A stretch of DNA of 64,000 nucleotides from Planctomycetota bacterium (GTDB taxonomy: Bacteria; Planctomycetota; PUPC01; JACPCR01). The notes below the pieces were generated by a model. It did not search any database. It saw only the letters and a list, made by a program, of their open reading frames with translations, and was not told the origin of the DNA. This document shows, in pieces, positions 63,920 through 64,000 of this stretch; position 1 is the first letter of the stretch, and each line of letters begins with the position of its first letter. Made by a program: the position numbers and the translations under genes. The DNA lies in assembly GCA_027625095.1 (NCBI GenBank), contig JAQBXN010000009.1, forward strand, positions 46,747 through 110,746, in the 5' to 3' direction.

Positions 63920-64000
63920 ATGCTTGTCTTTCCTTTAGATTAGGTCTTGACCAAACCGCCGTCCGACACGACGCCGGGCAGCGCCCATATGTGTGGTTTT

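Noticed and set aside
1..64000. tRNA, rRNA, CRISPR array or riboswitch
   Set aside because: No cloverleaf T-loop consensus, rRNA-like block, regularly spaced repeats or known aptamer core was recognised by eye; a covariance-model scan would be needed to exclude short ones.

Overview
This 64 kb stretch (GC-rich, densely coding, good Shine-Dalgarno use, many ATGA/TGATG overlaps) looks like bacterial chromosome from the Planctomycetota or a nearby environmental lineage such as Lentisphaerota or Hydrogenedentota. The pointers are an ECF sigma factor of the planctomycete type, a beta-RFAP synthase-like protein (tetrahydromethanopterin-type C1 cofactor pathway), DUF4058, four phytanoyl-CoA dioxygenase (PhyH) family proteins, BNR/sialidase-like and PQQ-propeller secreted proteins, and a MoxR-DUF58-BatA-VWA operon. 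No rRNA, tRNA or CRISPR array was seen. The phylum call is inference from gene families, not from a marker gene.

Layout. 0.1-4.6 kb (+): a surface-glycan or lipid-linked sugar cluster with a polyprenol-phosphate sugar synthase-like GT2 (frameshifted in an A-run), two SAM methyltransferases, a YdjC/HpnK-type deacetylase and a GT39-like membrane transferase. 4.7-9.9 kb (-): an LplT-Aas fusion for lysophospholipid uptake and reacylation, an orphan Dam-type adenine methylase and a PhyH dioxygenase. 10.2-13.7 kb (+): a periplasmic SH3/coiled-coil protein, a pseudopilin-like membrane protein, a double STAS protein and a zinc-ribbon membrane protein. 13.8-15.5 kb: two clusters of short hairpin repeats (REP/REPIN-like) on either side of an aspartoacylase-family hydrolase, plus a candidate 52-residue membrane protein. 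15.5-21.6 kb: an FAD oxidoreductase fused in frame to a sialidase-like protein, two PhyH dioxygenases and a fatty acid desaturase.

22-25.4 kb: the ECF sigma factor with an inverted repeat just upstream, an alpha/beta hydrolase, and guaB, whose product reads like the eukaryotic type of IMP dehydrogenase. 25.7-33.7 kb: a giant secreted protein (about 2660 aa) with a glycosidase-like barrel and two beta-propellers. 33.7-35.5 kb: DUF4058 and the beta-RFAP synthase-like gene. 35.7-47.9 kb: nine co-directional genes that nearly all overlap: two secreted alpha/alpha-toroid (prenyltransferase-repeat) proteins, a HEAT-like protein, a membrane coiled-coil protein, MoxR ATPase, a TPR/propeller protein, DUF58, BatA-like and VWA membrane proteins. 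This is the best candidate here for an undescribed envelope or chaperone-like machine.

48-58.5 kb (-): accessory catabolic and surface genes (an alpha-toroid protein, a beta-lactamase-fold serine hydrolase, pyrF, an undecaprenyl-phosphate sugar transferase, PhyH, a FIST protein, a BNR_4 protein, and a TPR/transglutaminase lipoprotein with a Lys/Glu repeat between its catalytic residues). 58.7-61.8 kb (+): DUF3311 and Na+/solute symporter pair, then a GT4 glycosyltransferase. 62-64 kb (-): a secreted SGNH hydrolase and, at the edge, a broken integron-integrase-like gene whose attachment region and any cassettes would lie beyond the right end.
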